The translations under genes and the position numbers were made by a program. A stretch of DNA of 64,000 nt, taken from positions 1 through 64,000 of the forward strand of contig DASZTL010000048.1 in assembly GCA_035548055.1 (NCBI GenBank). The letters are read 5' to 3'. The DNA comes from DASZTV01 sp035548055. Its GTDB lineage: Bacteria > Actinomycetota > Actinomycetes > JAFAQI01. Below the pieces are notes generated by a model. The model saw only the letters and a list, made by a program, of their open reading frames with translations, was not told the DNA's origin and did no database searches. Positions 46,606 to 55,432 of this stretch are shown here, piece by piece; the first letter of the stretch is position 1; every line of letters begins with the position of its first letter.

Positions 46606-47079
46606 CTAGCTCTGGTTGAAGAAGCCAGCCCCCGCCAGCCGGGACTTGTCCTCGGCGGTGATCTCGACGTTTGCCGGGGTCAGCAGGAAGACCTTCTGCG
46701 TGACCCGCTCGATGCTGCCGTGACGACCGAAGACAAGGCCCGCCGCGAAGTCCACCAGCCGCTTGGCGTCGGAGTCCTCCATGTCGGTGAGGTTCATGAT
46801 CACCGGAGTGCCGTCGCGGAAGTGCTCGCCGATGACACGGGCCTCGTTGTAGTTGCGCGGGTGCACGGTCGTGATCCGGTAGGCCTCGAGGGTGTCGATC
46901 GGCTCGGTGCGCGGGGTGCGCTCGGCACGCTCGTCGGGGCGGGTCACCCGCAGTACGGGCTCCTCGTTGCGCCGAACGACGTGGGCACGCTCGTCGAAGC
47001 CCCCCTCGTCGTACTCGCCGTCGAGGTCTTCATCCTCGACCAGGCCGAGATAGACGGCCATCTTGCGCATCGCGCCGGC
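46606..47079 (-). CDS. sepF: SepF, FtsZ membrane anchor
   Basis: This 157-residue protein has the N-terminal amphipathic membrane helix MAGAMRKMAVYLGLVEDED, an acidic/variable linker, and the C-terminal SepF domain (ITTVHPRNYNEARVIGEHFRDGTPVIMNLTDMEDSDAKRLVDFAAGL). GGAGG lies 7 nt before the ATG at 47079, so this start is preferred over one at 47118. It tethers and bundles FtsZ; in actinobacteria without FtsA it is the main anchor. Confidence 0.94.
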   Translation of the reverse strand, partial: AGAMRKMAVYLGLVEDEDLDGEYDEGGFDERAHVVRRNEEPVLRVTRPDERAERTPRTEPIDTLEAYRITTVHPRNYNEARVIGEHFRDGTPVIMNLTDMEDSDAKRLVDFAAGLVFGRHGSIERVTQKVFLLTPANVEITAEDKSRLAGAGFFNQS

Positions 47080-47142
47080 CATTCGACGTCCTCCGGTCAA
47101 TCGGTCATCCATGCGCACTGGCGCACGAACGTACGTTCCAGG

Positions 47143-47877
47143 CTAACCGACGACAGGCGCACGACGGCCGAGCAACGCCGTTCCGACACGCAGGTGTGTC
47201 GCGCCGTTCTCCACCGCGGCCTCGAGGTCACCGCTCATCCCGGCCGACAGCATCGTCGCTGCCGGGAACTCGGCCCTGACCTCCTCCGACAGGTCGGCGA
47301 GCCGGCGATACGGCGCCCCGGGGTCGACACGGTCTTGATGGACACGGTCTTGATGGCCAGGGTGTGGCGCCACCGCCATCAGCCCTGCCAGTCGCAGCCC
47401 GGGCGTCGATGCGACCTGCTCGGCCAGCGCCATGACCGCTGCGGGCGCCACCCCGCCGCGGCCGGCGCTGCCCGGCTCGTCCAACGACACCTGAACCAGC
47501 GCGTCGAGCGTCCGGCCCGCGGCGTCGGCGGCCGCGCCGAGGGCGACGGCGAGCTCGGGCCGGTCGACCGAGTGGACGACATCGGCGTACGTCACGACCG
47601 AGCGGCACTTCCGGCGCTGCAGCTGCCCGATGAAATGCCACCGAAGGCCGAGCGACGACACGGCCGCATGCTTCGCCGCCGCCTCCTGGTCCCGGTTCTC
47701 GCCGACGTCGCGGACGCCGAGCTCGGCGAGCAGCGCCACATCCGAGGCCGGGTACGTCTTGGTGACTGCGATGAGCGTCAGCTCGGCCGGGTCACGCCCG
47801 GCCGACCGTGCCGCGGCCTCGATCCGGGCCCGGACCTGACGCAGGTTGGCGGCAAGCTCCGCCTCACGCTCGCTCAT
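47143..47877 (-). CDS. YggS/PROSC-family PLP homeostasis protein
   Basis: This is a 244-residue PLP-binding barrel without known catalysis. The PLP lysine lies in IAVTKTYPASD (about residue 38). Conserved WHFIGQLQRRKC, GLMAVAP and LSAGMSGDLEAAVENGATHLRVGTALLG are present. The usual GxR-containing end is intact. A 15-bp tandem duplication (about 47325-47355) encodes HQDRVHQDRVD in a surface loop. ATG at 47877 overlaps pgeF by ATGA. Confidence 0.93.
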   Translation of the reverse strand: MSEREAELAANLRQVRARIEAAARSAGRDPAELTLIAVTKTYPASDVALLAELGVRDVGENRDQEAAAKHAAVSSLGLRWHFIGQLQRRKCRSVVTYADVVHSVDRPELAVALGAAADAAGRTLDALVQVSLDEPGSAGRGGVAPAAVMALAEQVASTPGLRLAGLMAVAPHPGHQDRVHQDRVDPGAPYRRLADLSEEVRAEFPAATMLSAGMSGDLEAAVENGATHLRVGTALLGRRAPVVG

Positions 47878-48629
47878 GACCGGGTCATCATGACGACGCC
47901 CGCGAACCGGCCGGTCACGCCGTCTCGGCGGTAGGAGTAGAACCGAGCGTCCTCGGCGGTGCAGATGCCGGCCGCCCGCGCCCGGACGCCGGCCCGGCCG
48001 AGCACCCCAAGCGCGCCGGCCACCAGGTTCAGCCCGGCGGTGCCGGTGCGGGTCTGGCAGGCCGTGCCCGGTACGGCGGTGTCCACCTCGTCGCGCATCG
48101 CCTCGGGCACCTCGTAGCAGCGCCCGCAGATCGCCGGGCCAACCACAGCGTCGATCCGCGAGGGATCTGCGCCGAGACCCGCCATCGCCTCCAGCGTCGC
48201 CTGCAGAACGCCGGCCGCCAGCCCGCGGCGACCGGCATGCGCCGCGCCGGCGACGCGGGCGACCGGGTCGGCCAGGAGCACGGGCATGCAGTCGGCGACG
48301 AGGACTCCGATCGCCACGTCCGGCAGCGCGGTGACCAGCGCGTCGACGCCGGGCGCGCCGGGGTCTGCGATCCGGGTCGAGTCGGGTCGGGTCGTGAGGA
48401 CCCGTACGCCGGCGCCGTGAACCTGTTCCGGAAACGCGACCGCCGCCCCGCCGAGCCGGCGCGCGACCGCGGTGCGGTTCGCGACCACGGCGGCCGGGTC
48501 GTCCCCGACGTGCAGGGCCAGGTTCAGCGTCGCCCAGGGAACGGCGCTGCGACCCCCGGCGCGGGTGGTGAACCACCCCTCGACGCCCGCCGGGAGGCCG
48601 GCCTCGAGGCACTCCAGCGAACCTGCCAA
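47874..48629 (-). CDS. pgeF: Peptidoglycan editing factor / multicopper-laccase-domain protein (YfiH)
   Basis: This is a 251-residue YfiH-type protein. Motifs are LNLALHVGDD, FPEQVHGAGV, VLVADCMPVLL, GAAHAGRRGLAAGVLQ and GPAICGRCYEV. Members act on purine nucleosides and help keep peptidoglycan stem composition correct. A TTG start at 48629 is inferred, because no ATG or GTG precedes the conserved GWFTTRAGG. It lies 20 bp after ftsZ. Confidence 0.9.
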   Translation of the reverse strand: MAGSLECLEAGLPAGVEGWFTTRAGGRSAVPWATLNLALHVGDDPAAVVANRTAVARRLGGAAVAFPEQVHGAGVRVLTTRPDSTRIADPGAPGVDALVTALPDVAIGVLVADCMPVLLADPVARVAGAAHAGRRGLAAGVLQATLEAMAGLGADPSRIDAVVGPAICGRCYEVPEAMRDEVDTAVPGTACQTRTGTAGLNLVAGALGVLGRAGVRARAAGICTAEDARFYSYRRDGVTGRFAGVVMMTRS

Positions 48630-48649
48630 CGCAGAGCCGCGGAGCCCGG

Positions 48650-49885
48650 CTACTTCAGGAAGTCGGGAACGTCGAGGTCGTCGGAGTCGTCGAACACGAT
48701 CGTGCGCCGCGGCGGGGTCGGCCGCGACGAGGCGCGGGCCGGCTCGCGGGCGGGCTCCGATGCCGGCTCGGCCGAGCGACGCGAGGGACGCACCGGCGGT
48801 GCCGGCGGCTCCTCGGTCAGCTCCGCGAGCAGGAGACCGTCGTCCTCCTCGTCGTCCTCGAACTCGACGACGGGAGCCGGCGCGGGCGCCCGCTCGGAGA
48901 CCTGCGCCCGCCGCGGCTCGTAGGTACGGGCCCGCGGCATGCCGCCGTCGAAGCCGGCCGCAATGACCGTGACCCGGACCTCGTCGCCGAGCGCGTCGTC
49001 GATCACCGCACCGAAGATGATGTTCGCTTCGGGGTGGGCCGCCTCGGCAACCAGCTGCGCCGCCTCGTGGATCTCGAACAGACCGAGGTCGCTGCCACCC
49101 GAGACGTTCATCAGGACGCCGTGCGCACCCTCGATGGAGGCCTCGAGCAGCGGCGAGGCGATGGCGCCCTCAGCAGCCACCAGCGCCCGGTCGTCGCCGC
49201 GAGCCGACCCGATGCCCATGAGCGCCGTGCCGGCACCGGTCATGACCGACTTCACGTCGGCGAAGTCGAGGTTGATCAGACCCGGGGTGGTGATCAGGTC
49301 GGTGATGCCCTGGACGCCGGAGAGCAGGACCTGGTCGGCGGAGTGGAACGCCTCCAGGACGCTGACCCGCTTGTCGCTGATCGACAGCAGTCGGTCGTTC
49401 GGGATGACGATGAGGGTGTCGACCTCTTCGCGAAGAGCGGCGATGCCCTCCTCCGCCTGCACCGACCGGCGCTTGCCCTCGAAGCCGAACGGCCGGGTCA
49501 CGACGCCGATCGTCAGCGCTCCCAGCTCGCGGGCGATCCGCGCCACGACGGGGGCGCCACCGGTGCCCGTGCCGCCACCTTCGCCCGCCGTGACGAAGAC
49601 CATGTCGGCCCCCTTGAGGACCTCCTCGATCTCCTCGACGTTGTCCTCGGCGGCCTGCCGCCCGACCGCGGGGTCGGCGCCGGCGCCGAGCCCCCGGGTG
49701 AGGTCGCGGCCGACGTCGAGCTTCACGTCGGCGTCGCTCATCAGGAGCGCCTGGGCGTCGGTGTTGACCGCGATGAACTCGACGCCCTTGAGGCCGACTT
49801 CGATCATCCGGTTCACCGCGTTGACGCCACCACCACCGATGCCGACGACCTTGATGACGGCCAGGTAGTTCTGCGGTGCAGCCAT
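48650..49885 (-). CDS. ftsZ: Cell division GTPase FtsZ
   Basis: This is a 411-residue tubulin homologue. The nucleotide fold shows VVGIGGGGVNAVNRMI, and the tubulin signature is EGGGTGTGGAPVVA. The T7 catalytic loop is in the NLDFADVKSVMTGAG region. A C-terminal acidic linker rich in Pro, Arg and Glu leads to the conserved tail DDLDVPDFLK, which binds SepF and FtsW. SD GGAAGG precedes the ATG. It is preceded by a 324-bp non-coding region instead of ftsQ, so it has its own promoter region. Confidence 0.98.
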   Translation of the reverse strand: MAAPQNYLAVIKVVGIGGGGVNAVNRMIEVGLKGVEFIAVNTDAQALLMSDADVKLDVGRDLTRGLGAGADPAVGRQAAEDNVEEIEEVLKGADMVFVTAGEGGGTGTGGAPVVARIARELGALTIGVVTRPFGFEGKRRSVQAEEGIAALREEVDTLIVIPNDRLLSISDKRVSVLEAFHSADQVLLSGVQGITDLITTPGLINLDFADVKSVMTGAGTALMGIGSARGDDRALVAAEGAIASPLLEASIEGAHGVLMNVSGGSDLGLFEIHEAAQLVAEAAHPEANIIFGAVIDDALGDEVRVTVIAAGFDGGMPRARTYEPRRAQVSERAPAPAPVVEFEDDEEDDGLLLAELTEEPPAPPVRPSRRSAEPASEPAREPARASSRPTPPRRTIVFDDSDDLDVPDFLK

Positions 49886-50209
49886 GAGCTCTTATGCCTT
49901 CCGGTCTTGGGGCACTTCGATGTCTACGGCGAGAACCGCAACGCCGACGACCCGGGGAAGGTGTCGCCGGCCTGCGGTTTCCCGTTCAAAACTTTCAACC
50001 TCGAGTGAAGGGTTTGAGTCCCCACGCTCAAAGCCCGGGGACACTAGGTCGCCGCGAGGATGTCGGTCAAGGCCGGACCAGCCCTTCCCCGCTCAACTAC
50101 CTCATAAGTTCACTTTCCCCGGAGTCTCTACCTCAACTCAAAGATCACCTGTGAGGCGGTGATTGGTGGCACGGCCGAGGGCGCGACGGCGAGCGCCGCC
50201 GACCTCGGT
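49886..50209 (-). promoter_or_regulatory. ftsZ upstream region; no ftsQ present
   Basis: The 324 bp between murC and ftsZ contain no ORF longer than about 20 codons on the minus strand. A promoter candidate is TTGACC (50070-50065), 18 bp, TAGTGT (50046-50041). A 6-7 bp hairpin GTCCCC/GGGGAC spans about 50020-50042. An AT-richer stretch with CTCGAGGTTGAAAGTTTTGA (about 49990-50009) resembles the AT-rich patches upstream of ftsZ in other actinobacteria. The ftsQ gene normally occupies this place. Confidence 0.6.
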
Positions 50210-51628
50210 CTACCCCGAAAGCTCGTCGAGGATGGCCGCCCCGAGCATCGTGACGTCGCCGGCCCCGATGGTCACGACCACGTCCCCGGGCCGCGCCAGG
50301 CCGGCGACCAGCGCCGGCACCGCCGACCACGACGGCTCGAAGTGGACCCGGTCCTCGGGCAGCGGCACGGCTGCCGCGATGAGGTTGCCGGTAACGCCGG
50401 GCAGCGGGTCCTCCCGGGCCGCGTAGACCTCCATCACCACAACCTCGTCGGCGGCGCCGAGTGCCTCGCCGAAGTCGACGGCGAACCGCTCAGTGCGGCT
50501 GTAGAGGTGCGGCTGGAAGACCGCGATGACCCGCCCGTCGGTCGCGGCGCCGCGCGCCGCGGCCATGGCGCCGCGCGCCACCTCCGTGGGGTGGTGGGCG
50601 TAGTCGTCGAAGACCCGTACTCCCCCGGCGATGCCCTTCAGCTCGAACCGCCGCCGGGCGCCGGAGAATCCGGCGAGACCACGTGCCATGTCGGCGAACG
50701 GCAGCCCGATGGCGAGGCCGAGACCGAGCGCGCCGGCGGCGTTGACGGCGTTGAACTCACCGGGCACGGTCAGCTCGACCTGGCCGAGCCGCCGACCGCC
50801 CGCGACCAGGTCGAAGGTCGAGCCGGCCCCCCGCAGGTTCAGTGCCTCCACCCGGACGTCGGCGTCGGGGGCGACGCCGAAGGTCCGGACCTCCAGGCCC
50901 CGGGCCCGGCCGAGGCCGGCCAGCTCGAGCGAACCCGGATCGTCGGCCCCGAGCAGCAGCGGGCCGCCCGGCTCGATCCGCCGTACGAAGTCCTCGAACG
51001 CCGCGCTGACCGCGCCGGCATCGCCGTAGTTGTCGAGATGGTCCGGCTCGACGTTGGTGATCACGGCGCCGCGCGGCGACAGCAGCAGAAAGGAACGATC
51101 GCTTTCGTCGGCCTCCGCGACGAAGTAGTCGCCGCTGCCGTGGTGGGCATTCGATCCGGGCTCGTTCAGGTCGCCGCCGATCGCGTAGCTCGGGTCCCGC
51201 CCGCAGGCGTGCATCGCGACGGTGAGCATCGAGGTGGTCGTGGTCTTGCCGTGGGTCCCGGCGATCGCGAGACCGATCCGGTCGGCCATGAGCGAGGCGA
51301 GCGCGGCAGCCCGCGGGAGCACCCGGAGGCCGGCCTCCCGAGCCTGCACCAGCTCCGGGTTCGAGGCACGGATGGCACTCGACACGACCACGGTGTCGGC
51401 CATTGCGGCGTGGCCGGGGTCGTGGCCCACCGCGATGTCTGCGCCGAGGGCGCGCAGCGCCGCCAGAGCGGCGGACTCCTTGGCATCGCAGCCGCTCACC
51501 GCGAGCCCGCGGGCGAGCATGATGCGGGCGAGCCCGCTCATCCCGGCGCCCCCAACGCCCATGAGATGCACCCGGCCGAGCTCGGCCGCCGCCGGGATGT
51601 CCCCCTCGGACTCCACCAAGCCGCTCAA
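50210..51628 (-). CDS. murC: UDP-N-acetylmuramate-L-alanine ligase
   Basis: This 472-residue ATP-dependent ligase adds L-Ala to UDP-MurNAc. The N-terminal nucleotide fold is HLMGVGGAGMSGLARIML, the ATP loop is AGTHGKTTTTSML, and FDDYAHHPTEV and EVYAAREDPLPGVTG mark the C-terminal domain. The start is TTG at 51628 (TTGA overlap with murG, AGGAG 4 nt upstream); GTG at 51616 is an alternative. It ends AILDELSG, with no ftsQ behind it. Confidence 0.96.
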   Translation of the reverse strand: MSGLVESEGDIPAAAELGRVHLMGVGGAGMSGLARIMLARGLAVSGCDAKESAALAALRALGADIAVGHDPGHAAMADTVVVSSAIRASNPELVQAREAGLRVLPRAAALASLMADRIGLAIAGTHGKTTTTSMLTVAMHACGRDPSYAIGGDLNEPGSNAHHGSGDYFVAEADESDRSFLLLSPRGAVITNVEPDHLDNYGDAGAVSAAFEDFVRRIEPGGPLLLGADDPGSLELAGLGRARGLEVRTFGVAPDADVRVEALNLRGAGSTFDLVAGGRRLGQVELTVPGEFNAVNAAGALGLGLAIGLPFADMARGLAGFSGARRRFELKGIAGGVRVFDDYAHHPTEVARGAMAAARGAATDGRVIAVFQPHLYSRTERFAVDFGEALGAADEVVVMEVYAAREDPLPGVTGNLIAAAVPLPEDRVHFEPSWSAVPALVAGLARPGDVVVTIGAGDVTMLGAAILDELSG

Positions 51629-52713
51629 CGCGCTCCTTCCGCAACTGCCTTCCGTACCAGGTCGGCGAGCTCGCGGTCGGCGTCGAGGCGTCCGAAGCCG
51701 CGGGCGGCCTCTCCCATGGTGCGTCGGCGGCCCGGGTCGGCGAGCAGCGGCAGCAGGTGCGCGCGCAGCCAGTCCGCCGTCAGGTCGGCGTCGGCCACCA
51801 TCAACCCGCCGCCCGCCGCCACGACGGGCTCGGCGTTGAGCCGCTGCTCACCGTTGCCGATCGGGAGCGGGACATAGACCGCAGGCAGCCCGATGGCGGT
51901 GAGCTCGCTGACGGTGTTCGCCCCTGCCCTCCCGAGCACCAGGTCGGCGGCGGCGTACGCCAGCTCCATGTGGTCGACGTACTCGACGACCGAGTACGGC
52001 GGGCCGGCCGCAACCGGGGTGACGGTGACGGTCTTGCCGGTGCCGCACACGTGCAGCACCTGCACTCCCGCCGCCGCGAGGTCATCGGCGAGGGCGGGGA
52101 CCGTCTCGTTGAGCCGCTGCGCACCGAGCGAGCCACCGAACACCAGCAGGGTCGTGCGGCCCGGGTCGAGTCCGAACGAGGCCCGGGCCGCGGGTCGGAT
52201 CGCGGTCGGCGCGAGGTTCACGATCTCCGCGCGCAGCGGCAGCCCGGTCCGCACGGCGTGGCGAAGCGGGGTGCCCGGAAAGCTGACCGCAACCGAGTGG
52301 GTCAGCCGGGCGCCCAGGCGGTTGGCGAAGCCAGGGCGGCTGTTCTGCTCGTGGACCACGATCGGGACCTTCGCCTGCCGGGCAGCGAGGTACGCCGGAG
52401 CCGCGACGTAGCCACCGAACCCGACGACCACCTCGGCACCGAGGTCGTCGATCGCCTGCCGAGCGGCCCGGACGGCGCCGAGCAGGTCCGCGGGCAGCCG
52501 CAGCAGCTTCGGCGAGGGACGCCGTGGCAGCGGAACCTTGGGAACGGTGACGAGCCGGTAGCCCCGGGCGGGGACCAGCCTGGCTTCGAGGCCGGTCTCG
52601 GTGCCCAGCGCGACGATCTCGGTACTCGGATCGTCGGCCGTCAGCCGGTCGGCGAGCGCGAGCAGCGGCGAGACGTGTCCCGCGCTGCCGCCACCGGCGA
52701 GCACCGCTCTCAT
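51625..52713 (-). CDS. murG: Lipid II synthase, UDP-GlcNAc transferase MurG
   Basis: This 362-residue GT-B glycosyltransferase adds GlcNAc to lipid I at the inner face of the membrane. Motifs are AGGGSAGHVSPLLALAD, VVGFGGYVAAPAYLAA, VHEQNSRPGFANR, VFGGSLGAQRLNE and GRAGANTVSELTAIGLPAVYVPLP. ATG at 52713 lies 17 bp after ftsW. It overlaps murC by TTGA. Confidence 0.96.
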   Translation of the reverse strand: MRAVLAGGGSAGHVSPLLALADRLTADDPSTEIVALGTETGLEARLVPARGYRLVTVPKVPLPRRPSPKLLRLPADLLGAVRAARQAIDDLGAEVVVGFGGYVAAPAYLAARQAKVPIVVHEQNSRPGFANRLGARLTHSVAVSFPGTPLRHAVRTGLPLRAEIVNLAPTAIRPAARASFGLDPGRTTLLVFGGSLGAQRLNETVPALADDLAAAGVQVLHVCGTGKTVTVTPVAAGPPYSVVEYVDHMELAYAAADLVLGRAGANTVSELTAIGLPAVYVPLPIGNGEQRLNAEPVVAAGGGLMVADADLTADWLRAHLLPLLADPGRRRTMGEAARGFGRLDADRELADLVRKAVAEGAR

Positions 52714-52730
52714 GCGGGCCAGTCTCCCGG

Positions 52731-53987
52731 TCAGCGGGACCAGGCGAGGCGGGCCGGCTTCTTGCCCTTGGCCCTTCGCTTGGCCGCGAGCGCCTTCGCC
52801 GTCGTCGGCTCCTTGCGGGCGAACGAGATCAGCATGCCGATCGCGAACATCGTCGGCACGAGCGCCGACCCGCCGAACGAGACCAGCGGCAACGGGATGC
52901 CGGTGATCGGCAGCAGCCCGACGACGGCACCCATGTTCACCAGCGCCTGGCCGAGCAGCCAGGCGGTGACGCCGGCGGTCGCCAGCTGGCTGAACCGGTC
53001 GCGACAGCGCTGCGCGATGCGGATCGCGGCCCAGGCGAGCAGGGCGAACAGCGAGATGACGAGCAGCGTGCCGAGCAGGCCCAGCTCCTCGCCGATGATC
53101 GCGAAGATGTAGTCGGTGTAAGTGTTCGGCAGATAGCCGAACTTCTCGCGGCTCCCACCGAGTCCGACCCCGAACCAGCCGCCCGACGACAGCGCGTAGA
53201 GACCCTGGCACGCCTGGTAGCCGACCGACAACGCGTGTTGCTGGGCGCACGGGTCACGGAAGCCGATCAGGCGCTGCATCCGGTAGGGCTCGGTGATCGC
53301 GAGCAAGCCGGCCGCGCCACCGAGGCCGAGCCCCAGCTTGGTGAACAGCCCGAGCGGTGCGCCCGCCGTGAACAGCAGGGCGAGCAGCACCAGCATCAGC
53401 ACGATCGTCGTACCCATGTCCGGTTCGGCCATGACGAGCAGGGCCAGGAGGAGGGCGACTGGCAGCAGCGGCACGAGCAGGTGCTTGGTCTCGTGCAACC
53501 GCCGTTCCTTGCGGTCGAGCAGGTCCGCCCCCCACAACACCAGCGCGAGCTTGGCGGGCTCGGACGGCTGCAGCTGCAGCCCGCCGGGCAGCGCGATCCA
53601 GCGGGTGGCACCCGAGACGTTCTGCCCGATGCCCGGCAGCAGCACCGCGAACAGCAGCACGATGGAGATCAACATCAGCGGATAGGCCAGGTACCGGTAG
53701 GCCTTCACCGGCAGCCGCGCACCGACGAGCAACGCGGGCAGGCCGATCACGACCCACAGCGCCTGGCGGGCGGCGATCGTGAACGACGACCCGCTCGAGG
53801 TGTACGACGTCACGCTGGAGGCGGACAGCACCATGATCAGCCCGAGGACCAGCAGCGCGGCCGTCGTACCGATCACCAGGTAGTACGACGCCTGCGGGCG
53901 GTTCAGCAGATCCAGCAACGTCGCGATCGGCGAGCGCGGGGCGGGCTTGCGCGTGGACCGGGCCCCGGCGATGGAGCTGACCGTCAC
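52731..53987 (-). CDS. ftsW: Septal peptidoglycan glycosyltransferase FtsW
   Basis: This 418-residue SEDS protein has ten or so TM helices. Conserved stretches are GATRWIALPGGLQLQPSEPAKLALV, AEPDMGTTIVLMLV, SSGGWFGVGLGGSREKFGYLPNTYTDYIFAIIGEELGLLG and LPLVSFGGSALV. It polymerises lipid II with the transpeptidase FtsI. The N terminus has a basic cytoplasmic segment of about 35 residues. The start is GTG in a GTGA overlap with murD. Confidence 0.96.
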   Translation of the reverse strand: MTVSSIAGARSTRKPAPRSPIATLLDLLNRPQASYYLVIGTTAALLVLGLIMVLSASSVTSYTSSGSSFTIAARQALWVVIGLPALLVGARLPVKAYRYLAYPLMLISIVLLFAVLLPGIGQNVSGATRWIALPGGLQLQPSEPAKLALVLWGADLLDRKERRLHETKHLLVPLLPVALLLALLVMAEPDMGTTIVLMLVLLALLFTAGAPLGLFTKLGLGLGGAAGLLAITEPYRMQRLIGFRDPCAQQHALSVGYQACQGLYALSSGGWFGVGLGGSREKFGYLPNTYTDYIFAIIGEELGLLGTLLVISLFALLAWAAIRIAQRCRDRFSQLATAGVTAWLLGQALVNMGAVVGLLPITGIPLPLVSFGGSALVPTMFAIGMLISFARKEPTTAKALAAKRRAKGKKPARLAWSR

Positions 53988-55432
53988 GTCAGGTGTTCGA
54001 TGATCCGGCGGACGGCAGCCGCGTAACGATCCCCCCTGTCCGCGTAGTCACGGAACATGTCCATGCTCGCTGCGGCGGGGGCGAGCAGGACCGTGTCGCC
54101 GGGCTGAGCCAGCTCGGCGGCAGCACGCACTGCCTCATCCATCCCTGCAGTGTCTTGCGTAACGACCGTCACAACCGGCACATCCGGCGCGTGTCGCGCA
54201 AGAGCTTCAGCAATCTGCGCTCGATCCCGCCCGATCAGCACCGCCGCGCGCAACCTGCCGGACTGCTCCCGGACCAGCGGCTCGACGTCTGCCCCCTTCA
54301 GCAGACCGCCGCCGATCCACACCACCGACGGGTACGCCGACAGGCTCGCGCCGGCCGCGTGCGGGTTCGTCGCCTTCGAGTCGTCGACCCAGGTGACGCC
54401 GCCTGCCTGGGCGACCACCTCGTTGCGGTGATGGCCCGGCCGGAAGGCGAGCAGCCCGTCGCGCACTGCCGGCCACGGCATCCGCCTCGTCAGGCCGAAC
54501 ACCTGCGCCGCGGCCGCCGCCGCCGTCGCGTTGGCGACGTTGTGCGGGCCGGCGACGGCGAGCGCGGCGAGATCGACGAGCCGGAAACCCGGTCCCAGCC
54601 GCTCCGGCTCCGGCTCGTACTCCGGCGACCACCCGCTCATCGCGTCGACGATCGCCCCGTCCACCACCCCGAACCCGCCGGACGTCGGCTCCCCGGTGGT
54701 GAACGGGTGCGGCTCGTCGTTCGCCTCGAAGGCCAGCCTGGTCACGAGCGGGTCGTCGGCGTTGTAGGGCTGGCAGCCGCCGTGGCGCCACACCGCTGCC
54801 TTTGCCGCGGCGTAGGCGTCCATCGAGCCGTGCCAGTCGAGGTGGTCCTCGGCGATGTTCAGCACGACGCCCACGTCAGGAGCCATCTCCTTGCTCCAGT
54901 GCAGCTGGAAGCTGGAGAGCTCGACCGCGATGACGTCGTACCGATCGGGGTCGAGCACGACGTCGATCAGCGGGCGCCCGACGTTGCCGGCCGCGATCGC
55001 GCGGTAGCCGGCGGCCTGCAGGATCGACTCGACCATGCCGACCGTCGTCGTCTTGCCGTTCGTGCCGGTGATCGCGACCCACGGCGCTGCGCTGCTGGAA
55101 CCGCCCCCCGGCCGCAGCCGCCACGCCAGCTCCGGCTCGCCGATGACCTCGACGCCGCCACGCTGCGCCGCGGCAAGCATGGGCTGGTCGGGGCGCCAGC
55201 CGGGCGAGGTGACGACCAGGTCGGCGTCGACCGGTGACTCGGCGTCACCGAGCCGGGTCTCGGCACCGGCCGCGACGAGGGCTGCCAACGAGTCCCGCAG
55301 CGGCTCGTCGTCGCGGGCGTCGATGACGACCACGCGCGCTCCCCGCTCGAGCATCACCCGGGCGACCGCCAGACCGGATACCGCGGAGCCGGCGACGGCG
55401 ACGCGCTTCCCGGAGACGGGAAACTCACTCAC
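53984..55432 (-). CDS. murD: UDP-MurNAc-L-alanine-D-glutamate ligase
   Basis: This is a 482-residue Mur ligase. The N-terminal fold shows VAVAGSAVSGLAVARVMLERGARVVVID. The ATP loop is AITGTNGKTTTVGMV, and the catalytic region includes NIAEDHLDWHGSMDAYAAAKA and WVDDSKATNPHAAGASL. GTG start with GTGA overlap to mraY, and its stop overlaps the ftsW start. Confidence 0.96.
   Translation of the reverse strand: MSEFPVSGKRVAVAGSAVSGLAVARVMLERGARVVVIDARDDEPLRDSLAALVAAGAETRLGDAESPVDADLVVTSPGWRPDQPMLAAAQRGGVEVIGEPELAWRLRPGGGSSSAAPWVAITGTNGKTTTVGMVESILQAAGYRAIAAGNVGRPLIDVVLDPDRYDVIAVELSSFQLHWSKEMAPDVGVVLNIAEDHLDWHGSMDAYAAAKAAVWRHGGCQPYNADDPLVTRLAFEANDEPHPFTTGEPTSGGFGVVDGAIVDAMSGWSPEYEPEPERLGPGFRLVDLAALAVAGPHNVANATAAAAAAQVFGLTRRMPWPAVRDGLLAFRPGHHRNEVVAQAGGVTWVDDSKATNPHAAGASLSAYPSVVWIGGGLLKGADVEPLVREQSGRLRAAVLIGRDRAQIAEALARHAPDVPVVTVVTQDTAGMDEAVRAAAELAQPGDTVLLAPAAASMDMFRDYADRGDRYAAAVRRIIEHLT

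Noticed and set aside
50145..50330. Short minus-strand frame near the murC end considered as an ftsQ remnant
   Set aside because: It is an out-of-frame reading of murC, with no TM helix or POTRA-like sequence; nothing else in the gap resembles FtsQ.
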